A DNA stretch of 64,000 nt, from assembly GCF_003860135.1 (NCBI RefSeq), contig NZ_RQYN01000006.1:16727-80726 (forward strand), in the 5' to 3' direction. Of this stretch, positions 54,019-63,830 are shown in pieces. This DNA comes from Tannerella forsythia. Lineage in GTDB: Bacteria; Bacteroidota; Bacteroidia; Bacteroidales; Tannerellaceae. The position numbers and the translations under genes were made by a program. The stretch's first letter is position 1. Each line of letters opens with the position of its first letter. The notes below the pieces were generated by a model that worked only from the letters and a program-made list of their open reading frames with translations, had not been told where the DNA came from and made no database searches.

Positions 54019-56118
54019 ATGAACGTGACGATCGGCGAACGTAACATCATGTATCTTCTGGGAGTAGGGCCTAAACGTGCCGAACTCCTGAAGAAAGAGG
54101 TCGACGTGGTCTCTTTCGAAGATTTGTTGTACTATTTTCCTTACAAACATATTGACCGTAGCCGGTTCTATCGGGTCAGCGAGATCACGGGCGACATGCC
54201 TTATATCCAGCTCAAAGGACGGATTGTCTTTTTCGATACGGTCGGAGAAGGACGCAAAAAACGATTGATCGGTAAATTCACGGACGACACCGGCACTATC
54301 GATCTCGTCTGGTTTCAAGGACTTAAATATGTCACCGACAAGTATCAGCCGGGAACGGAATACATCGTCTTCGGCAGACCGAAAGCCTTCGGTCATTCGG
54401 TGAATATCCCTCATCCCGAAATCGATCCGGTGGAAAATGCGCCACAGGTAGCCAGCGGACTGACCCCTCTTTACCATACGACCGAGCCGATGAAAAAGGC
54501 GTTTCTCCATTCGCGTGCCATCCAAGACCTGCAATATACGTTACTCTCGACGCTCGACTGGCAGATTCCCGAAACATTACCCGAAACTATGGTAAAGCAC
54601 TTTCAGATGATGTCGGTCTCGGAAGCCATCAAGAACATACATTTCCCCGAATCGGCACAAAAGTTACAGGCGGCTCAGCAACGTCTTAAATTCGATGAAC
54701 TGTTCTATATTCAACTCAATATCCTGCGTACGGCAACGCTTCGGCGAAACAAGCTCAGAGGACTCGCTTTTCGGAGGGTAGGCGACGCTTTTCATACGTT
54801 TTACCGTGATTACCTGCCCTTCCGGCTGACCGGCGCACAGCAACGCGTGCTGCGTGAAATCCATGCCGATATGAAGAGCGGACAACAGATGAACCGGCTC
54901 TTGCAAGGTGACGTGGGCAGTGGGAAAACGCTCGTCGCTCTGATGGCGATGTTGCTTGCCGTTGATAACGGCTTTCAGGCGTGTATGATGGCTCCGACCG
55001 AAATTTTAGCCAATCAGCATCTGACCACGGTGAAAGAGTTTCTGAAAGACATGGATGTGCGGGTCGAGTTGCTTACCGGATCAACCACGAAAAAGCAGCG
55101 TAGCACCTTACTCCCGGCCGTAGCTTCGGGCGAGGTCGACATCCTGATCGGTACGCATGCGCTTATTGAGGAGACGGTCGTTTTCAAAGCCCTCGGCATG
55201 GCGGTAATCGACGAGCAGCACCGTTTCGGCGTGGCACAACGTTCGAAGCTGTGGGTTAAGAACCAATTTGTTCCTCATGTACTTATCATGACGGCTACGC
55301 CCATCCCGCGTACCCTGGCCATGACACTCTATGGCGATCTGGATGTTTCCGTCATCGATGAACTGCCACCCGGCCGCAAACCGATAAAAACGGTTCATCG
55401 TTACGATACGAAAAAAGCAGAGGTATACGAGTTTCTGCGGAGCGAGATCCGGAAAGGACGGCAGATTTACGTTGTCTATCCGCTTATCGAAGAAAGCGAG
55501 AACCTCGACTATAAAAATCTGGAAGAAGGGTTCGAAACATTCAAAAAAGTGTTTCCCGAATACCGGGTGTGCATGGTTCATGGCCGCATGAAAGCGAAAG
55601 AGAAAGACGCCGAGATGCAGCGCTTCGTCGGAGGAGAGGCACAAATCCTCGTGGCTACGACGGTTATTGAGGTGGGTGTCAATGTCCCGAACGCTTCGGT
55701 AATGGTTATCGAGAGTGCCGAACGTTTCGGATTGGCGCAACTTCACCAATTACGCGGACGTGTGGGGCGTGGCGCCGAACAATCCTATTGCATCCTGATT
55801 TCGTCGTACAAGTTGAGTAACGAGACACGCAAGCGACTCGAAATCATGGTTCGGACAAACAACGGCTTCGAGATAGCCGAAGAAGACCTTAAACTGCGTG
55901 GCGCGGGCGACCTTGAAGGGACGCAACAAAGCGGCGACGGACTGTTTCTGAAGATCGCCAATCTCGCGCACGACGGAGAAATCCTCCAACGCGCCCGTCG
56001 GACAGCACAAAAAATCCTCGATAACGATCCCGATCTGACAAAGCCGGAACACAAGCTGCTGCGCGATCGGCTGAGTTCGCTTTTCCGTCGAAAAATGAAT
56101 TGGGGACTGATCTCTTAA
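54019..56118 (+). CDS. recG: ATP-dependent DNA helicase RecG
   Basis: 699 residues, the normal length. The N-terminal wedge/OB domain (residues ~1-170) is followed by helicase motifs: Walker A QGDVGSGKT, motif Ia APTEILANQH, motif II DEQHRFG (typical of RecG rather than DEAH), motif III TATPIPRTLAM, and C-terminal ESAERFGLAQLHQLRGRVGRG. RecG regresses stalled forks and branch-migrates junctions. Same cellular theme as ruvC earlier in the window but not linked to it. Confidence 0.96.
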   Translation: MNVTIGERNIMYLLGVGPKRAELLKKEVDVVSFEDLLYYFPYKHIDRSRFYRVSEITGDMPYIQLKGRIVFFDTVGEGRKKRLIGKFTDDTGTIDLVWFQGLKYVTDKYQPGTEYIVFGRPKAFGHSVNIPHPEIDPVENAPQVASGLTPLYHTTEPMKKAFLHSRAIQDLQYTLLSTLDWQIPETLPETMVKHFQMMSVSEAIKNIHFPESAQKLQAAQQRLKFDELFYIQLNILRTATLRRNKLRGLAFRRVGDAFHTFYRDYLPFRLTGAQQRVLREIHADMKSGQQMNRLLQGDVGSGKTLVALMAMLLAVDNGFQACMMAPTEILANQHLTTVKEFLKDMDVRVELLTGSTTKKQRSTLLPAVASGEVDILIGTHALIEETVVFKALGMAVIDEQHRFGVAQRSKLWVKNQFVPHVLIMTATPIPRTLAMTLYGDLDVSVIDELPPGRKPIKTVHRYDTKKAEVYEFLRSEIRKGRQIYVVYPLIEESENLDYKNLEEGFETFKKVFPEYRVCMVHGRMKAKEKDAEMQRFVGGEAQILVATTVIEVGVNVPNASVMVIESAERFGLAQLHQLRGRVGRGAEQSYCILISSYKLSNETRKRLEIMVRTNNGFEIAEEDLKLRGAGDLEGTQQSGDGLFLKIANLAHDGEILQRARRTAQKILDNDPDLTKPEHKLLRDRLSSLFRRKMNWGLIS

Positions 56119-56155
56119 CCTCACTTTTTTGACCGGACACGAAACACTGAAAACC

Positions 56156-57400
56156 TCAGTCGAGCCATAGCTCAGGATCGAGCTTATGCTTTTCTTTCCA
56201 TAACTGGAAGTGGAGTACGGTCTCGTTATTGTTCTCCGTATCCGTATAGATTTTTCCGATACTCTGACGGGTTGTCACGTTGTCACCGGCTTTTACATAG
56301 ACATGACTCAAGTTGCTGTAAACGCTCAGATAGTTGCCGTGTCGCACGATGACACTGTTGTTATAGCCCGGAACGACGAAGACGCGTGTCACCACGCCAT
56401 CAAAGACGGCACGAGCCTCTGTTCCGCTCGTCGTCTGGATATCGATGCCGTTGTTATTCGTACGCACATGCTTGAGATCCTGATGCTGGTGTTCTCCGAA
56501 AGTGGAGATGATGCGATATTTCCCGTTGAGGGGGAAAGGTAGTCGACCGCGGTTCGAGGCAAAATCGGCCGAAAGTTTCTGTTCTGCTTTCGTCATCGCA
56601 TATCCGCCGCTACTTTCGGCTTTCCGTTTTCCATTCGATGCTTTGCCCGATTTTTTTACTTCTTCGGCAATCAGTTTCTCGATTTGTCGATTCAACGCTT
56701 CGGCCTGACGTCGCTTTTGTGCCAACTTTTGCCGCAGGTCTTTCTCTTTTTTGTTAAGCTGCTGTACTTCCGCTTTCTGTTCCGACTCCTCCTGTTGCAG
56801 TTTCCGGCTTTCCTCCTCGCGAGCATCGAGCAGGGCTACTTTGTCCGTACGTGTCTGCTCCAGTTCTTCCCGTTTTTTATCCAGCTCTTCCTGTTTTCTG
56901 ACAATCAGCAACGCCTGCATCTTCTGCCACGACGCATATTCGCGCAAATAGCGCATCCGGCGGAGCGATTGGGCGAAGTTATCAGCAGAGAGCACGAAGA
57001 GCAACCGGTGTTGCGATGCGCGGCGCGTATACAGATTCCGCACCAGTTGGGTATATCGTTCTTTCCGATCATTTAAATCTCTCTCCAATACGGTCAGTTC
57101 ACGCGTAGCATCACCGATCTGCTTGTCGAGTACGGCGATCTCCTGATTAAGGAGACTGATCACCTTTTTCCGTGCGATCACCTGCTGCGATATCAGGTGC
57201 AGGCGGTTGAGCGATGTCTGAGCTGAGGCACGCGCTTCGTTAAGCAACAGAGTTGTCTGTTCAATTTCGCGAAGTGCCGCTTTCCGCTGCGCTTCGAGCT
57301 GCCTGAGCGTATGTGTCTGTGCGGTTACACGAGCCGCGCAAAGCAGCATGGCAAGGTAACCGACATACAAAACATATCGTATCAGGCGTATGCGTTTCAT
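56156..57400 (-). CDS. EnvC-like murein hydrolase activator
   Basis: 414 residues. Signal peptide MKRIRLIRYVLYVGYLAMLLCAARVTAQ, then long coiled coils (residues ~30-250, QLEAQRKAALREIEQT... and KEKDLRQKLAQKRRQAEALNRQIEKL) and a C-terminal LytM/M23 domain (~290-414). The zinc-binding residues of active M23 peptidases are changed (NNNGIDIQ instead of HxGxD; LHFQLW instead of HxH), as in EnvC, which activates amidases rather than cutting peptidoglycan itself. It is the last gene of the dut-TPR-DUF4292-envC cluster and overlaps DUF4292 by 4 bp. Confidence 0.9.
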   Translation of the reverse strand: MKRIRLIRYVLYVGYLAMLLCAARVTAQTHTLRQLEAQRKAALREIEQTTLLLNEARASAQTSLNRLHLISQQVIARKKVISLLNQEIAVLDKQIGDATRELTVLERDLNDRKERYTQLVRNLYTRRASQHRLLFVLSADNFAQSLRRMRYLREYASWQKMQALLIVRKQEELDKKREELEQTRTDKVALLDAREEESRKLQQEESEQKAEVQQLNKKEKDLRQKLAQKRRQAEALNRQIEKLIAEEVKKSGKASNGKRKAESSGGYAMTKAEQKLSADFASNRGRLPFPLNGKYRIISTFGEHQHQDLKHVRTNNNGIDIQTTSGTEARAVFDGVVTRVFVVPGYNNSVIVRHGNYLSVYSNLSHVYVKAGDNVTTRQSIGKIYTDTENNNETVLHFQLWKEKHKLDPELWLD

Positions 57401-58227
57401 TGAGACAGAGCCTTGAGGATTTGTTCCGGAGTTACTCGTTCATACCCTTCGGGAATGATAAATTTCAGGTCGACAGGCGTGTTAATTTCGACTTTATTAA
57501 ATCGTATCGATAACTTATGATCACGCAAGGACGCGAGCATATCCATCGGGAAAAGTCGCCCTTCGACGGTACGGAAATTCGTATAATCCCACATGAGGGT
57601 ATGCTTGTCGGCATCCGTGATTTCGGTCGTACGAAGTTTGGCCTCGTTATCGGCTAAGAAACGGTAGTGTATACCGGTTGCATCAGACGTTTGAAGACGA
57701 TAGCCGGCGGGTATCCGCTCCCAGCCGAAGCGGCCACGATCGTTTAAGGTGACAGCTTGTTCACCGGGCAAAAAGAGGCGGTTGGTGAGGAGCGCCTGCA
57801 AGTTTCCGAAGGTAAAGTCGAGATGTTTGCGGGCTTTCAGGTCGGCGATGGATTCGGCAAAGTAGCGCTTGTTCATTCGGTCGATCGCCTTGACACTGTC
57901 CCGGCTCACTTCGAGTCGGAACATCTCAATACCGAGGAAGGGTTGAACAGAGATTTGCAGTCGGTCGTCTTGACGCAGTTTGAGTTGCGCACGCGAACCA
58001 ACTTCTTTTCCCGAAGCGGGGGTGAACTCAAATTGTATTTTGGCCGAAAGGGTATGGTAGCGAAGCGACTGCTCGTCGAGCGTACGAAAAAATTCCGTTT
58101 CGGCTTTCAGTGCGGGATCCGTTTCACCTGTAAACTCTTTCACCGTCCGACATCCTGAAGGTAGCATACTCAGGACGATGCACACATACATCCATAACGA
58201 TCTAAGTGATATTTTTTTATTCTTCAT
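57397..58227 (-). CDS. DUF4292 lipoprotein
   Basis: 276 residues from the ATG at 58227 (MKNKKISLRSLWMYVCIVLSMLPSGC). The lipobox SGC follows a hydrophobic signal; a start four codons upstream (58239) is possible. The body (AKIQFEFTPASGKEVGSRAQLKLRQDDRLQISVQPFLGIEMFRLEVSRDSVKAIDRMNKRYF) has the LolA/LolB-like beta pattern of DUF4292. The role is unknown; envelope lipoprotein or lipid handling is plausible from the fold. The start overlaps the end of the TPR gene. Confidence 0.85.
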   Translation of the reverse strand: MKNKKISLRSLWMYVCIVLSMLPSGCRTVKEFTGETDPALKAETEFFRTLDEQSLRYHTLSAKIQFEFTPASGKEVGSRAQLKLRQDDRLQISVQPFLGIEMFRLEVSRDSVKAIDRMNKRYFAESIADLKARKHLDFTFGNLQALLTNRLFLPGEQAVTLNDRGRFGWERIPAGYRLQTSDATGIHYRFLADNEAKLRTTEITDADKHTLMWDYTNFRTVEGRLFPMDMLASLRDHKLSIRFNKVEINTPVDLKFIIPEGYERVTPEQILKALSQ

Positions 58228-60004
58228 TCGGGTCTTCAATATATATTCCTTCTGCTATTTTGCGTTTCAATATTTCCGTGTCTTTGCCCAACTCTTTCGC
58301 CTTCTTCCATTGCTCCAATGCTTTTTCCTTATCGCCCATCATATAGAGGATGTCGCCATAATGATCGACGAGTTCGGAACTGTTCGTCGTATCTTTTTCG
58401 AGCGCACTGCGGATGTAAATATGCGCGAGCGTATAGTTCCCTTTCATAAAAAAGACCCACGCATACGTATCGAGATACGTCGGGTTATTCGGCTCCAGTT
58501 TGATACATTGGGCGCTCATCCGTTCGGCCTTATCCAAGTCTCGTTTACGAAGCGTCAGGAAATAGCTGTAGTTGTTTAGCACGGGTACATTCTTATCGTT
58601 GTATTTCAGCGCTTCTTCATAAGCGCTGAAAGCCTCTTCCACCTGTTTCATCTGATAATAGATGTCACCGATTTGACCGTAAAAGTCGGAGCGCAGCGGT
58701 CGATTTTCTTCGGGTATCTTGGCCAGCCCTTCCTGATAGGTCTCAAGTGCCTTCTGATAATCCTTCTGCTGGTAATATGCGATACCGAGGTAGAAATAAT
58801 ATCCCGGCGCTTCGGGAAAAAGTTCCTGACATTTCCGGCAGATGCGGATGGCTTCGTCGATATTTTCGGCACGGAAGGCTAAATTAAGGAGTTGCTGCCA
58901 GGCCGATTCATTGTCGGGCTCCATTTCGGTAACCAGCCGGTATTGGAATTGTGCCTCATCCGTTTTGCCTTGCATCGCCAGCAGACTGCCGTAGTGAAGT
59001 TTTAGTTCCGTATCTTCGGGGTGTTGCTCGAGCAAGGTCTGAAAAAGTGCGTTGGCCGATTCGGTACCGTTCCGTGACTGTTGCAGTTGACCGATATAAC
59101 GTGCCAGAATCCCCATCTTTGTACTTACGTCAAGATCTTTATTTACCAAAGCGGTACGTATCTGCGCCTCGGCAGCCTCATGATCCCCCACCTGCTCGTA
59201 ATAGTTAGCCATCGAAACCGTATAATATGGGTTCGATGGGTCGATACCGTGCGCCTTTTGGTAATATTCGTATGCTTTTACCGTATCGTTCTGCTGGAGG
59301 TAGAGGTCGCCGATCAGGATCGGATATCGCGCATCCGAAGGATATTTGTCGGCCAGTTTTTTCAGTTCGCCGAACGCTTTTTCCGGTTCTTCAATCTGCA
59401 TGTACAGCTTGTATTTCTGCGTCGAGAGCGCTTCATTCATCCCGACGGCATTCTCCAGATCATTAAATCGGTCGATGGCCTCGCCGATCTCGCCAGCCTG
59501 TGTCAGCGCCTCGGCGAGATAATAATTCAGCTCTACTTTACCGGGGTAGGTCTTTACAAGTTCGCGATAAATCTCGGCCGCTTCGCCATACATGCCGATG
59601 TTGAGCGAGAGGGAAGCAAGCGCTAATTTATAATGGAAGTTGGAAGGAGCATACGCGACTGCTTTCCGCAGAAAAACGGCGGCTTTCTCAGGCTGATTGA
59701 GCTGCAGGTAAAAAGCCGAGAGTTCGTAGAGAGGTGCGGCTGCCGTAGAATCCGTTTGGAGGCAGTGATAAAACATTTCGTACGCAGCGTCATATTTTCC
59801 TTCGTTCTTCAGTTTCACCCCTTCGTAGAAAAAGTAATCTACCTTGCGCTGTATGGCTGCGGGCGATGACGTCTTACGGGGCTGAGCATGAGGCGCGGCC
59901 GAGAGTATACCCGCATACAACAGCAGGATGCTCCATAAAACGACAGAACGGTATTTCGCGCCTATCCATCTCGTTCCAAGCAGTATGTTTCTTTTTTTAT
60001 TCAA
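58217..60004 (-). CDS. Periplasmic TPR-repeat protein
   Basis: 595 residues. A signal or membrane anchor (SVVLWSILLLYAGILSAAPHAQ) is followed by about 12-14 tetratricopeptide units from residue ~45 to the end (e.g. KAAVFLRKAVAYAPSNFHYKLALASLSLNIGMYGEAAEIYRELVKTYPG). Such proteins act as scaffolds; the conserved arrangement with DUF4292 and an EnvC-type activator suggests a role at the cell envelope. Function not established. Confidence 0.88.
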   Translation of the reverse strand: MNKKRNILLGTRWIGAKYRSVVLWSILLLYAGILSAAPHAQPRKTSSPAAIQRKVDYFFYEGVKLKNEGKYDAAYEMFYHCLQTDSTAAAPLYELSAFYLQLNQPEKAAVFLRKAVAYAPSNFHYKLALASLSLNIGMYGEAAEIYRELVKTYPGKVELNYYLAEALTQAGEIGEAIDRFNDLENAVGMNEALSTQKYKLYMQIEEPEKAFGELKKLADKYPSDARYPILIGDLYLQQNDTVKAYEYYQKAHGIDPSNPYYTVSMANYYEQVGDHEAAEAQIRTALVNKDLDVSTKMGILARYIGQLQQSRNGTESANALFQTLLEQHPEDTELKLHYGSLLAMQGKTDEAQFQYRLVTEMEPDNESAWQQLLNLAFRAENIDEAIRICRKCQELFPEAPGYYFYLGIAYYQQKDYQKALETYQEGLAKIPEENRPLRSDFYGQIGDIYYQMKQVEEAFSAYEEALKYNDKNVPVLNNYSYFLTLRKRDLDKAERMSAQCIKLEPNNPTYLDTYAWVFFMKGNYTLAHIYIRSALEKDTTNSSELVDHYGDILYMMGDKEKALEQWKKAKELGKDTEILKRKIAEGIYIEDPNEE

Positions 60005-60057
60005 AGGTCGTATGATAATTGTTATTCAGCATTCTGCGGAGATCTTCCGTCTTTATT

Positions 60058-60492
60058 TTATCTCCTTCCCGTATGTCCGAACCCTCCGGCGCCTCGTTCC
60101 GTTTCGTCGAGTATTTCTTCGAGTTCCCATGTCACATGTGCATGAGGGGCAATGACCATCTGGCAGATTCGCTCGCCATCGTTCACGGTAAACGGCTCGT
60201 TCGAGAGATTCACCAAAATAACCCCGATTTCGCCGCGATAATCGGCATCGATCGTGCCCGGTGTGTTTAGCAACGTGATCCCATGCTTGAGCGCCAATCC
60301 GCTGCGCGGACGTATTTGCGCCTCGTATCCTTCGGGCAGCGCGATGAATAGGCCGGTGGGAATCAGTCTACGTTCGAGCGGACGAAGCACAATCGGCTCC
60401 GGCAAGTTCGCACGCACATCCATCCCTGCCGAAAGAGGGGTTGCATACTGTGGCAACGGATGGTGAGAAGTATTGACAATTTTGACTTTCAT
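60058..60492 (-). CDS. dut: dUTP diphosphatase
   Basis: 144 residues from the ATG at 60492. The trimeric dUTPase motifs appear in order: [53 protein letters not shown] and the C-terminal [11 protein letters not shown] arm. It hydrolyses dUTP to dUMP, preventing uracil in DNA. It heads the dut-TPR-DUF4292-envC operon. The -7 box TACCTTTG (minus) is at 60515-60522. Confidence 0.95.
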   Translation of the reverse strand: MKVKIVNTSHHPLPQYATPLSAGMDVRANLPEPIVLRPLERRLIPTGLFIALPEGYEAQIRPRSGLALKHGITLLNTPGTIDADYRGEIGVILVNLSNEPFTVNDGERICQMVIAPHAHVTWELEEILDETERGAGGFGHTGRR

Positions 60493-60514
60493 GCTTTCTG
60501 TTCTGTTTGCCGGG

Positions 60515-60522
60515 CAAAGGTA
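60515..60522 (-). promoter_or_regulatory. -7 box of the dut operon
   Basis: Minus-strand TACCTTTG, 22 bp before the dut ATG. Confidence 0.65.
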
Positions 60523-60577
60523 GAAAAATTTGTTGAGTTGTCGTTTGATAATTGTTAATGAGAACGTAAAAAACGAA

Positions 60578-60604
60578 AAAGCCTTCCCAGTCCGAAAAGG
60601 CTTT
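60578..60604 (-). terminator. Terminator of the nitroreductase gene
   Basis: AAAGCCTT (60578-60585) pairs with AAGGCTTT (60597-60604); on the minus strand TTCGTTTTTT follows. A second hairpin (TTCGGGGCTT/AAAGCCCGAA) lies between it and the gene. Confidence 0.65.
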
Positions 60605-60708
60605 CTTTCCAATATCCGGCTGCGTCTTACGGAAACAATAGAGCATCCCTTCGGGGCTTACAAAAACTGAAAGCCCGAACGAATGCTTCGCTCCTGACCT
60701 CTTCTGTT

Positions 60709-61434
60709 TTAAATCTTCCGATAAACCTGATCGAACGGCACACGAAAACGTTCGCCCCAGACACCTTCGGGCAACCGCACGCCGCATGAAATGATCATAT
60801 TGATCTCCGTGCCGCGTGGCAGCTTCAGAATACGTTTTACCATACGACTGTCGAAACCTTCCATCGGACACGTATCGTATCCGGCATCCGACATGGCAAG
60901 CATAAACGTCTGTGCCACGAGACCGCACGATTTATGCACCACCACACGTATATCGCCTTCCGAAACCTGACGCACCATAGGACGGAAAAGCCCAAAGCAC
61001 CATGCCAATACTTTGCGTAATGCTCCGAGCAGTCCGAAGCATCGGGCATAGAGAAACGGCATGATCCGCGTATAATACAACTCCCATCGTTTAATACGTT
61101 TTGCTTGACGAGGTGACGGACTATTGCGTGCGACATTTCCACGTTCGAACGTGAGCGCCTCTTGGGCGCGTTGCCGGTATAAATCCTGTCGTGTGACGAA
61201 GACGACCATCTGCTTCGCGGAGCTCGCCGCCAACTGTCCGAGGCAAGCCTGCGAGAGTTTTCGCAGCGTCTCCGGGTCGGTTACGTGATACGCTTCCCAC
61301 AATTGCATGTTACTGCTCGTCGGGGCAAGCGTGGCCAGCAGAATACAGCGTCTGACTGTTTCGGGATCAATCTCTTTCGCCGGATCGTACTTACGCACCG
61401 AGCGGCGATGGACAAGTATTTCTTCGAATGTCAT
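60709..61434 (-). CDS. Nitroreductase-family flavoprotein
   Basis: 241 residues. The N-terminus MTFEEILVHRRSVRKYDPAKEIDPETVRR and LATLAPTSSNMQLWEAY form the FMN-binding signature; VAQTFMLAMSDAGYDTCPMEGFD is the second conserved block. An insertion of about 40 residues (MPFLYARCFGLLGALRKVLAWCFGLFRPM) is hydrophobic and unusual for soluble nitroreductases; it may form a membrane-touching helical segment. Substrate unknown: NAD(P)H-dependent reduction of nitro compounds or quinones is typical. Confidence 0.85.
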   Translation of the reverse strand: MTFEEILVHRRSVRKYDPAKEIDPETVRRCILLATLAPTSSNMQLWEAYHVTDPETLRKLSQACLGQLAASSAKQMVVFVTRQDLYRQRAQEALTFERGNVARNSPSPRQAKRIKRWELYYTRIMPFLYARCFGLLGALRKVLAWCFGLFRPMVRQVSEGDIRVVVHKSCGLVAQTFMLAMSDAGYDTCPMEGFDSRMVKRILKLPRGTEINMIISCGVRLPEGVWGERFRVPFDQVYRKI

Positions 61435-61596
61435 CTGTTTTACGTTTTGATATCGTTAAAAAATAAGAAAGCCGAGCACTTAAACAGTGAGTACGGCCAT
61501 TTATCGTACAACCATCTGCGAGGGATAATTGTTCTCGTCGCGCAGAGAAAACGATGCCTTACAAGCTTTTTTTATGCCGATCTGAAATTAATTATG

Positions 61597-61604
61597 TATT
61601 TTTG
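61597..61604 (+). promoter_or_regulatory. -7 box of the mscS-like gene
   Basis: TATTTTTG, matching TAnnTTTG, 25 bp before the ATG at 61630. Confidence 0.55.
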
Positions 61605-61629
61605 AACTTTAAATTGTTTTGGTTTACGT

Positions 61630-62562
61630 ATGCAGACTCTCTTTCCGAATCCTCCTTTTTCGCTGGGTATCGACTCCGATACGCAAGAGAAGATCATTGT
61701 TTCTGTGATCATTATCTTGTTGGTGTGGCTCGTACGGCTTATCATCCTGAGGTTGGTGTGGAAGACCACGAACAATCACAAGAGTCGTTATTTATGGAAA
61801 CGAATCATGTCGTTCGTGGCCCCGACCACAGTGATTATCCTGATCGGGATGGTCTGGGTTAACGCTTTTCATCACGTAGGTACGTTTCTGGGATTACTCT
61901 CGGCCGGGATCGCCATTGCACTCAAGGACTTGCTGGAGAATATGGCGGGATGGCTCTTTATCATGATACGCAAACCGTTCACGGTAGGCGATCGTGTGCA
62001 AATCGGCGAAGACAAAGGAGACATCATCGACATACGGCTCTTTCAATTCACGATTCTCGAAGTCGGTAACCGTATCGATGCCGAACAAAGCACGGGACGC
62101 ATCATCCATATCCCCAACCGACGGGTGTTCACGATGCCGCAAGCTAACTACGATCAGGGCTTCAAATACATCTGGAACGAGGTACAGATACGCATCACGT
62201 TCGACAGCAACTGGACGAAAACGAAAGAGATTCTGTTGCAAATTCTCAACAAATACGGAGCAGATGTCGTACAATCGGCCGAGGAAGGGCTTTGCGAGGC
62301 AAGCAAAATGTATTACGTGCACTATCAACACCTCACACCGATTGTGTACCTCACGCTCGTCGAGAACGGTATTCGTCTGACGGGGCGCTATCTCTGTGAA
62401 CCGCGAAAGATACGAAGCACCGAATCAGCCATCTGGGAAGATATCCTGACGGCCCTCGAAGCACACGACGACATCCGATGGGCTTACCCCACCCAACGGT
62501 TTGTTTCTTATCATACCATACCGGATATTCCGGTCGACCGTCGGGACTTTCCGGTAAAATAA
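61630..62562 (+). CDS. MscS-family mechanosensitive channel
   Basis: 310 residues. Transmembrane segments lie at about 20-45, 62-80 and 84-110. The pore-lining helix and beta domain follow: GLLSAGIAIALKDLLENMAGWLFIMIRKPFTVGDRVQIGEDKGDIIDIRLFQFTI, and HIPNRRVFTMPQANYDQ. It would open on membrane stretch to release solutes during osmotic downshift. It precedes the U32 gene by 11 bp. Confidence 0.93.
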   Translation: MQTLFPNPPFSLGIDSDTQEKIIVSVIIILLVWLVRLIILRLVWKTTNNHKSRYLWKRIMSFVAPTTVIILIGMVWVNAFHHVGTFLGLLSAGIAIALKDLLENMAGWLFIMIRKPFTVGDRVQIGEDKGDIIDIRLFQFTILEVGNRIDAEQSTGRIIHIPNRRVFTMPQANYDQGFKYIWNEVQIRITFDSNWTKTKEILLQILNKYGADVVQSAEEGLCEASKMYYVHYQHLTPIVYLTLVENGIRLTGRYLCEPRKIRSTESAIWEDILTALEAHDDIRWAYPTQRFVSYHTIPDIPVDRRDFPVK

Positions 62563-62573
62563 CTTGTATTCTT

Positions 62574-63830
62574 ATGAAATGTAACATAGCTGATTTTGAA
62601 ATCATGGCCCCTGCCGGTTCGTACGAATCACTGATGGCAGCCATTCAGGGAGGCGCCGACTCGGTGTATTTCGGCATCGAGGGGCTGAACATGCGCGCCC
62701 GCTCGTCGAACAACTTCACGACGGACGACTTGCGCAAGATCGCTTCGATCTGCGATGAACACGGTGTAAAAAGTTATCTGACGGTGAACACCGTTATTTA
62801 CGACGAAGACCTGCCGCTCATGCGCACCATCATCGACGCGGCGAAGGAAGCCGGCGTCTCGGCGATCATCGCGGCCGATGTCGCGGCGATGGCCTACGCC
62901 AACAGCATCGGGCAGGAAGTACACCTTTCGACCCAACTGAACATCTCGAATACGGAGGCGCTGAAATTCTACGCTCGTTTTGCCGATGTCGTCGTGCTTG
63001 CACGCGAGTTGAACCTCACGCAGGTACGCGCCATCTACGACGCGATCGGCACCCAAGGAATTTGTGGCCCGAAAGGAGAACCGATCCGCATCGAGATGTT
63101 TTGCCACGGTGCGCTCTGCATGGCCGTCTCGGGAAAATGTTACCTGAGCCTCCACGAGATGAACGCCTCCGCGAATCGTGGCGCCTGCATGCAGATCTGC
63201 CGACGCGGGTACACCGTAAAAGATCGGGAAACGAATATCGAACTCGATGTCGAGAACCAATATATCATGTCGCCCAAAGACTTAAAAACGATTCATTTTA
63301 TGAATAAGATGATGGACGCGGGCGTGCGGGTATTCAAGCTCGAAGGTCGGGCACGCGGACCCGAGTACGTACACATCGTCACATCGTGCTACAAAGAAGC
63401 CGTACAGGCGTATTGCGAAGGCTCTTTCACGGACGAAAAGATCGCCGCATGGGACGAGCGACTGAAATCGGTCTTCAACCGCGGCTTCTGGGATGGTTAT
63501 TACCTCGGACAGCGGCTCGGCGAATGGAGCAGTCATTACGGGTCGAGCGCTACAAAACGAAAAGAGTACGTCGCACGAGGCATCAAGTACTTTTCCGGGC
63601 TTAGCGTAGCCGAATTCGAGATGGAGAGCGGAGAACTGCGCGTGGGAGATGAGATTCTGATCACCGGCCCCACGACAGGCGCGTTGTTTCAGACCGTCGA
63701 AGAGATACGCGTAGACCTGCGACCCGTTCCGTCGACTGTAAAAGGCGAGCGCTTCTCGATCAAGACAGCCGAACGTATCCGCGCTTCGGACAGAATGTAT
63801 AAGATGGTACAGGTAGAACGAAAAAAATAA
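62574..63830 (+). CDS. U32-family protein (TrhP/YegQ-like)
   Basis: 418 residues from the ATG at 62574 (MKCNIADFEIMAPAGSYESLMAAIQGGADSVYFG). The barrel, the MEMFCHGALCMAVSGKCYLS region, the cysteine-rich NRGACMQICRRGY and FKLEGRARGPEYV are typical of the U32 branch that contains TrhP, which hydroxylates tRNA wobble uridine, although the family is named after a collagenase. The cysteines would hold an Fe-S cluster. tRNA modification is the more likely role than proteolysis. A 41-bp tandem array starts right after the stop. Confidence 0.88.
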   Translation: MKCNIADFEIMAPAGSYESLMAAIQGGADSVYFGIEGLNMRARSSNNFTTDDLRKIASICDEHGVKSYLTVNTVIYDEDLPLMRTIIDAAKEAGVSAIIAADVAAMAYANSIGQEVHLSTQLNISNTEALKFYARFADVVVLARELNLTQVRAIYDAIGTQGICGPKGEPIRIEMFCHGALCMAVSGKCYLSLHEMNASANRGACMQICRRGYTVKDRETNIELDVENQYIMSPKDLKTIHFMNKMMDAGVRVFKLEGRARGPEYVHIVTSCYKEAVQAYCEGSFTDEKIAAWDERLKSVFNRGFWDGYYLGQRLGEWSSHYGSSATKRKEYVARGIKYFSGLSVAEFEMESGELRVGDEILITGPTTGALFQTVEEIRVDLRPVPSTVKGERFSIKTAERIRASDRMYKMVQVERKK

